Positions 12,901 through 22,400 of a DNA stretch of 64,000 nt are shown here, piece by piece. A program made the position numbers and the translations under genes. The DNA is from Ectobius pallidus. Lineage: Eukaryota > Arthropoda > Insecta > Blattodea > Ectobiidae. Location: positions 86,959,432 to 87,023,431 of the forward strand of contig CAXKWD010000009.1 of the NCBI GenBank assembly GCA_964059195.1, written 5' to 3'. The notes below the pieces were generated by a model, which was given only the letters and a program-made list of their open reading frames with translations, was not told the DNA's origin and ran no database searches. Within the stretch, counting starts at the first letter, position 1. Every line of letters begins with the position of its first letter.

Positions 12901-15900
12901 AAGTGAAGTAATGTGTGTATCTCTTATACAAAATGCGACATTAAATATTATCAGGTGTCTGTGGCTTCACCCGCATTTATTAATTCAGATAACTAGTTAA
13001 TTTTAAATCATTAACAGCAAATTAATTAAAATATTTTATTTATTAAAATTTACAAAGAATTCATTCAATTCACACAGAATACAGAAAAAGCTAAAAATCT
13101 GGCTTCGTGATGCATTTTATGATTAGATGCCTGGAAAAAAGACCTCAGATTAGAGTTCCCTGGCCCAAAAAACTCCTTTCGTTCAAATCGATCAACTCTT
13201 CCCCATTTAGGCCTACATTCATGAATGCCCTTCCGTCCAATGATGTAAAAAAATCAGATCTCTGTGTGCCATTATGTTACATGCAAATTAATCAATTAAA
13301 GCAGGCTAACAAAATTGAAGTGGTAGACAAGTTCATGTGTAATGTTGAAATAAATATATTTCAGCAATGATTTATTTTTTTCTGGTTGCTATGGCAGCAG
13401 AGCAAGGTCACCTACAATTAATTTCACAATTGAAATGTAACAGCAAAAGCTGGTGCTTCGATAGAGCAAAAAATCAGATTTTCTGCAAGTTTTTCGATCA
13501 TAACTCATGAATGATAGCAAAAATTAAAAACTGGCTTTGAGGTGAAGTCAATCAATGTTACAAATTTCAGATCTCTGCATAGCCTAGAGTTAGTTGGGCA
13601 TCACACACAAACAGGCAGACAAACAGTTCCTCTTATTTTACAGTTTTTTTTTAAAATAAGATTTATTTTTTTTCGCTTTGACTCATGACATGAATGTCAC
13701 TCAAGATTCCATATTCTTTTATGCACGTAATACCAATATATCAATCAAAATATTAAACCCATACAAAATCTATCTCATATTAATATTTAGGGAGCATGTT
13801 AATCAAGTGAGATGGTTGACAAACACTTTAGACATAACTTTTACTTTCATTTTCGCAAAACTTATGTTTCATGGGCTTTGCCCACATTTTCAACTGCTAG
13901 CCAACTTTGGTTTTGCCAACATTTTTAACTGCTAGTCAATTTAGACAGCATTTCTTTGAGTTTTTATTATGTAAAAAACATTTTCCCTGCATAGAAGATG
14001 TGTCCCAGATTTTTGTTGCAAGAATTTTATTTAAAAAATGTATCCTTTATATGCACAATTATAGTAAGAGAAGAAAATAATGATTTAACAAAAAAAATAA
14101 AAGTCTTAGTCCAGTTCAGTGGCGGCTCGTGGCCGGACAATTAGGTGAAGAGAAAAAAATGCCACATGCTTATGTTAATAACGGAATTCACCTATGTCTT
14201 GTAAACCAAAACAATCCTTTAGCCCTTTAAGGCTGCAAACTTGTCGGTGATATCATCACAGAATGGCTGCTTTTCTTCTAGCTGCAGTAGAAGTTCTTTC
14301 TGAATTGAAACATTCGCTAAACAAGATAGGCTACTTGTCAGGTTAGTTAGTATCTGGCAACATTTGTTATTCTTCATTTAGTAGGCCTACGTCAGCTGGC
14401 ACAATGATGATTTGATTTTAAACAATGCGGGAAAGAATGTACTTATTATTTATAAAATCTGATACATTTTATTCATGGAATACTCTTAATACCTAAATCC
14501 CACTCGAGATTATGAGTTTCGTGAGATAAATTCAATCCTGCTTCTCCGCCTCGAATCTATCTATGTTTATCGTAATTATTATTCTCCTAATCAGATTATT
14601 CAGAATATTCCATTCATGTGATGCGGACTTGGTATTGACTAATAATCTTTAGCAATCGACCAATGACTGTTGTTTATCTTATAAGTTAATATTATTGCGA
14701 GGGTCGGAAAGATGCAATTTTATCTGATAAACTTCAGCTCATTACAGCATACTTCAAGGCATTAATATGCAGTGATTAATATGTTCCATGTCGTATGATT
14801 ACCTATGAAAAAATATGCATTGTAGGAATGAAACGTCGTGATCCACGTTCTCTTCGGAGTATAAACTGGCAAATGGATTGGGATTAGAAGAACAATTACA
14901 GTGTAATTATATTTGTAGTGTTCAACGCATTAACATCAATGCTGTGATGGATAATATATGTGCTTTATGAACCCTGTATTCAAGTGCAAACGTGCCCACC
15001 TGTTTCTCCGAGCTCACAGTGTGAGGTACTGGCGAAGAAAATGCCTGAACAATAGGGACGGCTTCGTGGGTAGTCTGTTCGCGTCGGTTTGGGGACGTGG
15101 GATAAGCGAGAAAATTGCTGCTTGCCATCCTTAGTGGATCCTTAGCCAATTTTAGTGGATCAGACTACCCATGCAGCCGAGGGAATGGTAAACCAGTTCC
15201 GTTTCACCACGGCTGACTTGAATCACTTGCAGGATCTCAGTGTCTTCTAGCTTTGACACCAGGTGGTGGCGTGGCGGGCAATTAAAAAATGCAGATACAT
15301 TTATAGTAAAAACCAACGTTCGTGATATGGAAAATAAACTTTAAAAATACGTATTGTAAAGGAAAAATACTGGTGAAGTGCTACTTCACCTACTTCCCCT
15401 GAATAGCCGCCACTGGTCCAGTTGACACATGGCAGAGTTTTGATCAATCTTGTAAGGTGATAAAACAGAAGAAGAGAATTTTATCAAGAAGTTCAGAAAT
15501 TATCTAAAACAGTATCAGGGTCGTCTTAACAAAGATACAGCATTTGACAATATAGCTGAAGATGGGAACAAAGCCAAAATGTTGGTAAGTGAAGCAAAGA
15601 GGTATGTGAAGCTAATTCAGATAATAAATTAAACTGAGTATAGTCACTTCACTGTGTAAGTTCCATGATATGAGTAGGCATACTACATTTCATATACATA
15701 CCATGTTGCTTGATGAATTAGATAAAACTGAGGTGGTCTCAGATCTCCTGCACTGTAACAGATGTCCTCATAATTCACAAAACTCACGCCTCCTGTTTTT
15801 GGGGCATTTACAATCAGTAATCCTGAAACAATTATCATTATGGGTTAGTTTAATTTTAGGGAAAACAATGAATGGTAACACAAGAAATTAAACTGACAAC

Positions 15901-18900
15901 AGTTTAATCTTACAATATATTGACACACTGTTCCTGGATATACTGTTTTCCAATATTCTTTGTATAAGAATTTCTTTGGGTCCTGAATAACTTATATTAT
16001 ATTTTAACAAGTAAATGAAAACTGATTGTTTCCCTACACCTGTTGGTTAAATATTTTGGCCTTGGAGAACAAAACACCTGAAAGAATAATCAATAATACA
16101 AGTCGACATTAAAAAATCATTCAACCTCTGGACTCAAGGAGTGCCAGATTTTCAAAAACGTTGGATTTTTTAATGTTATATATTACTATCTCCACAGTCA
16201 TTTAAAGAAAGAAAATTAAACACTAAATGATTGACAAAGTATGATGTTTACATTTTTCGCCAAATCTTTTCTTTGCTGAATCTGTAATGGGGCTATTCAG
16301 CAGCAAATAAATGATAAAATGAGGAAAAATTATCAGGAATGCATGCCAGCAGGTGCAAGTAACACCCAACACATGGTTCTGGAGTACAACGCCAACAAAA
16401 CATAAACGGCACCTCCAGAAAGCAGTGGAGCACCAACACGGAAAAGTGATATATACCTGACATCTGATGGAACTGGATTTTTGATGACCAGATTTTTTAC
16501 ATCAACCTGTACTAATATTAATAGGGAAATAGCACAATAGCAAAATGAAGTGTTGATATCAATAGCAAATTTGTATATGGAATTTTCACATGAACTTCAC
16601 TTATTAGGTATGTTTACCTTAGTACTTACCTTGTTTCAATGTCAAAATCAGCTGATGATGGGAGAGATATCCTTTGAAACATGTACTAAAAGTAGACACA
16701 CCTAATAAATGAAGCTACAGCTGTGAAGATTATTTTAAGACACAGGTTTCTAGTACATATGGATAATGTTAACATGGCTGATGATTTAAAAAGTATGATA
16801 GGTAGGCCTATGATAGTTCAATAGGTATTTAAATATGACCATTGCTATTACAAAATTAGAGTTCAAAAAAGTGTTAATAATATATCTAACTGTCCATGAT
16901 TGTAATGAGGGTCAACGGTTCTGTTTATGTGGAATGAGGCAATGGCATCTAGAGGAGCCAACAAGGTATCTTCCTGCCTCTACAAGTGCCTGGTGGTCTC
17001 AATCCACACGTGAACAACTTGTGGACAACAAAATTACACTACCCACGTTGCTGCTATATGTATGATGGTCGAATTTCCACATATCGACATAATCGGCCAG
17101 AGGTTTTTGGTCAAGACCATCCGCATATGAAATGTGATGGTGATCACAGTCTCATCAAGAAGAAGAAAAAGCGATTCAATACACCCATTCACCACCCTCA
17201 TGACTGGGCTGAGTGTGGTAAGAAGACAAGAAATGGAAGCTGAAGACATTTTGGAATTCTCAGCTGTTAAAAAAAGAACTGCAGATGAGGAAGGTTGACG
17301 AAACAAGAGAGAAAGTCAAGCAATCAGTGGGGCACTCTATGTCAAAACATCACTTCATAAGAATTTCGCTTTCCACTCTGTCTTTGAAGGACAGAAAAGA
17401 ATATGACATTTTCAAACCACCTAGAAATACTCTAGTTCCAGTCCTGATTCAGAGGAGAAGAAATAATTCTGGTACCAATCCTGTTTCAAAGGAGATGAGA
17501 AGAGATTTCCTTAAAATTCGGCCCTTCATTTCCAGAAGTTTCTGGAGCTTCTATGAAACTTTTGTGACGAGTGCCAATATGCTACAAAATACCTTTTTTG
17601 CTTTTAAGTTATTCTGTTTCACTTCCATAATCAGAAATATTTATTAATAAAGAATGTATCAGGACTAACATAATGTAATAACATTTATTAGTAACATTCA
17701 ACTAAGAAGTAAGTCCAAAACCCAGTCGGGCATACTGAGGTAAGTCCACATATCAACAAAATGTTTTCAATAATTATAATTCTATTAAGTTCTATTAAGG
17801 TCAATTGTCTCTCAGCACCCACATATTTCTTTTCGAATAAGTAATGAACAGAGTAACACATGTCACCGGCGTGGTCTTGTGGTTAGCGTCGCTGACTACA
17901 GATCCGTCGGCCCGGGTTCGATTCCCGGTACCTCCTCGGATTTTTCTGAGGTAGGGAGGTCTGGTAGGGGTGCACTCAGCCTCGTGATTCCAAATTGAGG
18001 AGCTACTTGATAGAGAAGTAGCGGCTCCGGTCCAGAAAACCACCATTAACGGCCGTGGGTGTCGGCATGCTGACCACATGCCCCCCAATCCTGCCGTCTG
18101 CCTACGGGAGATGATGCAGCGGTCGGGTGGTAGGCCAAGCCCCTCCAGGGATGTAGCGCCACGGAGTTTAGTTTAGAGTAACACATAAAAATTTTCAACA
18201 TTTTTAGTAAAACACTTAGGCCCAGTATTATATACGTAGTTTAACTTGTAGGCTAGTTGAAACCAAATCTCAAGTTTAACTGCATGCGCTGTTTTACAAT
18301 GTTCTGGTAAAGTTAAACCATGGTGCAATGGTATTGATAGGCCTGTTGGCTGAGAAAAGAGGACGAATTGGCCTTGGAAATAAAAGAAAAACAATAAGAT
18401 CTGCTATATAACTCACTTGTATCTGTTTGTATGAAGAGAAATTGAAGCTAGAAATTTTATTATTAAAGAAACGGTTATATCAAAATTGAACTCAGTTTTG
18501 CTCAGTGTAAGTTTATTTCAATCACAGCTAAAATAAATAGCTGTTCATTGCTCTTAAAAATGATATTATATTAGCATTTGTTTCACAATACAACCATCTA
18601 TGTTTAGGCCATTCCGGAAAGTAAACAAATAGAATTACTTTAAGTTTTGTCTCATTTTCCCATAGCATTCTGTATCTAAAATTGAATTTGTAGATATGGT
18701 TTTTTTGTGTTTTTATAGCCATTTGCAATAAAACAATTATTACGTCTTAAACTGTTAGTTAAACGATAGAAAAGGTCCAGTTAGGTTAAACTGAAGATTA
18801 GCTTGTAGTTATAGTTTATAATACGCAAAAATCTGAAAAACCAAAGTTTAAACTAAAACTGAAGTTTAAACCGTGATTATAACACCGGCCCTTAATTGCA

Positions 18901-19407
18901 GAGTTCTTCAGAAACTTTAAATTCAATCTTCTCAGTAACAAGAAATCTGGACTGAACTCTCTTTGCCCGCGCATCCACGAATTCTAACCCAAAAAGAAAT
19001 TTATGAAATAATATTTTACCAGGTCGCTCTTCGATGTTAATTTTGTCTCTATACACAGCTGCAAACTGGTAATTGGAGAGCCACAGGATGTTAACAACTG
19101 CCACAGAACCACTACCAAGATTAGGAGCTTGCAATGTCTTGACAGCTTTCAAGTCAGGTTTGTACTGTGTTAATGTACCATCTTCAGATCCCACCACAAG
19201 TTGTTTCCCTTTAGGACTCCAACAGAAACATCTGCAACATTTAGAAACACTTTAATTCAAGAAAGATGGCCTGGAGAAGAAGAATGAAATACAGCAAACT
19301 TCCAATTATCCATGAGCAGATTATCTGATTTGCAGATTACACTTTGTATACCAGTATTCATTTCATTTTCTGTTGTAACACTTTTATGAATAACATACTG
19401 TGTGTGT

Positions 19408-19480
<73 letters not shown>

Positions 19481-22400
19481 AGCGCGAATATTAATTCATT
19501 TTATTCCTTCTTCCTCATCACCTTCATTGTGAGATGATGTAAGGCCTAGCAAAGTCTACACAGCAGCAACTATTACCTGAAAGAAATAATTCCTTCAAAA
19601 ATACAATATTCAGTTTTGGAAGAAATGTAGCCTACGTATAATAAATTAATTTTCTGGTGTAACACTTTAATGAGCAAAATATTTCCTTTTTTGCAGAACG
19701 AATATTAGTTGAGTTCATAAACATTTCTGTACAACAAAAACATTCCCTGAAAGAAATAATCCGAAATGTATAACGATAATGGGTTTTTGAGAAAGCTTTA
19801 GGCTGTAAAAGCCTTAGGCCATTCTGGAATTAGGAACAAAAAGCATACTTTTCTCAATGTTAAATAGGCCACCATTGGGAATTGGGAACAAATCGAAATA
19901 TTCTTTTCTCGGTGGTAACACATACTTGTGTTATATTTTATGCACGTTGTAGTTTTCAGATTGTGATGAGTGACATTTTCTCAAATGCATAAGTCTCGAA
20001 ATTGCCGAAGTTTCTCTTAAGGTTACAATTCAGCACGCTACAAGACGACACTGCCAATTGGTAAAAGAGATCTAATTAGAGAGAATATTCAATGGAAGCC
20101 AGCCAATCTATTTATTTCCAATGTTGATGCTTTGGACATTGAAAATGCAGCAGTACCTCTAAAGTACTGTAAATAAATAACCTTCCTACCTGGCTATACT
20201 CCGAGAATTTTTGTAAAGCAATAGCACCAGAAAAATTTCAAGATATATTTCACTCAATCCTTATTTTCACCCAAGTTTCAAACTCCTTTTTTTCTTCTTT
20301 CTTTCTTTCTTTTTTTTCAGGTTAGCATGGCTTAGTATTTTTTTAAAAGTTGCACTAAACCCCTTACCTTGAAATACCTAATCAGTTTAATACTCACCTT
20401 GCTTTGGTAGCAGGTGGTAGTGTACTGATATCTAAACCAGTAGGTTTCACTTCATAAGAAGCCATACTTCCATCTGACAAACATGCTGCTAGAATATTTG
20501 GAATGCCAGGGTTCCATGTTAATTCTAGAACTGAAGTGTCAGGTTTGCTGGAAAGTCGTACTTCAGAGACCAATGCAATACTCTGAAACAATGTTATGTA
20601 CAATAAAAATCTCTTTTAACTAGCATTCAATTAACCAACAACAGCAAATTTATGAGATAGTAAAAAAAATATTATTCTTCAGGCTTACATTTACATTAAG
20701 GCAATGCATTTGAATTTATGATAGCTTGTGTGACTATTATACATCCTTCAACACAGAATTCTGCTCAGGAGATTGATGCAAAGATGATAATTTGTGTGTC
20801 GGACATGTTTAAGACTCTAAATGCACAACTGTTTTGACAATGTGGTAAGTTAAATTTTCCAATGTTTTAAAGTGGTTTTTCTGATTACTTTTAATTTTAA
20901 CTTGTACTCATCACAGGGACTATGTTATTTTAAAATCAAAATATTCTTGATACAGTAATACAACACTGAAAAGTAGCTGTGTTACAAATAGAGGCACCTT
21001 TTTTTTCTCCCCCCCCCCCCCCCAAAGTGCAAAATGTAAAATCTTTTAATGAAAAATCACCAATTCAGCTAAAAATGTGAAAAATATTAACCTTCCAATA
21101 AAACTAGGAAATAACTAACACAATCACACAAATTACATGGGAACAATTTCAAGGTGGAAACTTTACAGTGTTTTTCAGATAACAAAACAATTTGTCCTTC
21201 TCCTGCTTAGATATGCAATCCAATCAGAGATGATGAGATGGCACTGATATACTGGTCACCACTGTTACTCTAGGCTAGATCTATGCTACCAGTGCACAGC
21301 ATGCATTGAGTCTGCACGGTGCTAGATAACTTTACAGTGTTTTTCAGATGACAAAACAATTTGTCCTTCTCCTGCTTAGATATGCAATCCAATCAGAGAT
21401 GATGAGACGGCACTGATATACTGGTCACCACTGTTACTCTAGGCTAGATCTATGCTACCAGTGCACAGCATGCATTGAGTCTGCATAATAAGCGAGTTTG
21501 TTGAAACTGTTCTAGCCTACATGCTATCATGTGAAAAAACATGAATTAGTCATTAATGAGAAACACATGGAGTAACAGAAATAAAAGATTTAGAAAATGA
21601 CTTGTTACCTTTTACCCTGAGAACACCTAGACTGTTGGCACAAATGGAATCAGTTATTTGTATGAAACTGTACATTCATGCTGAGGAATTTGTTGCAGAC
21701 ACAAATTCTACATATAAATCCAAGGTACATGTGTGCTGATACTTGTATCTGGATACTTATCCCAGGTACATGTTCCTAAATCAAGTACTCTGTGTGAATG
21801 TTTGCACTGAGGGTTTTTTCAGGCACAAGAATGAATTCAGATGCAGAATTTCTGTGCAGATCTTATCCATAGCACTTTGGTACATAAACACCTTTGCTTT
21901 CAGAACCAGGTTCCCTGGAAGCCAATACTTTGTGGTGTTCCCATATAATCTGAGATTTCAGGCTATGAATTTTATTTTCTATATGATTATATCCAGAGTT
22001 GAACATTCTCCCCATCTGTATACAGTTGTCTCGTCTCATTACCCGGTTTTTATAGTCAGGGATGTAGAGTCCCATAAGCATCTTTTCGTATGGAATTCCT
22101 CAATTAATTGAAGCGTGGTTTGTTTAGACCACTCCAAAGCAAATTATCCCGGATTTTGTAAAATAAAAAGTGTGAATGTACCAATTGAAGCTTACCTACA
22201 TGGATAATGTTTCAATACAAAACAGCTGACAGTTGTCAGTCACTGTCACATGAAATGTCACCACAGCACATAGGCTACACATAGAACATTCTTGCTGGGA
22301 TCTGTTCCACATTATTGCTCTCAGAGCGAAAACAAGAACTTGTGTCAGACCCTTGTTTCTGGCATAATCGATTCAACTATTTGTGCCTGGGATTCAACTA

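Noticed and set aside
19344..19532. ORF with a long poly-Phe stretch
   Set aside because: It is a translation of the 67-base T run.
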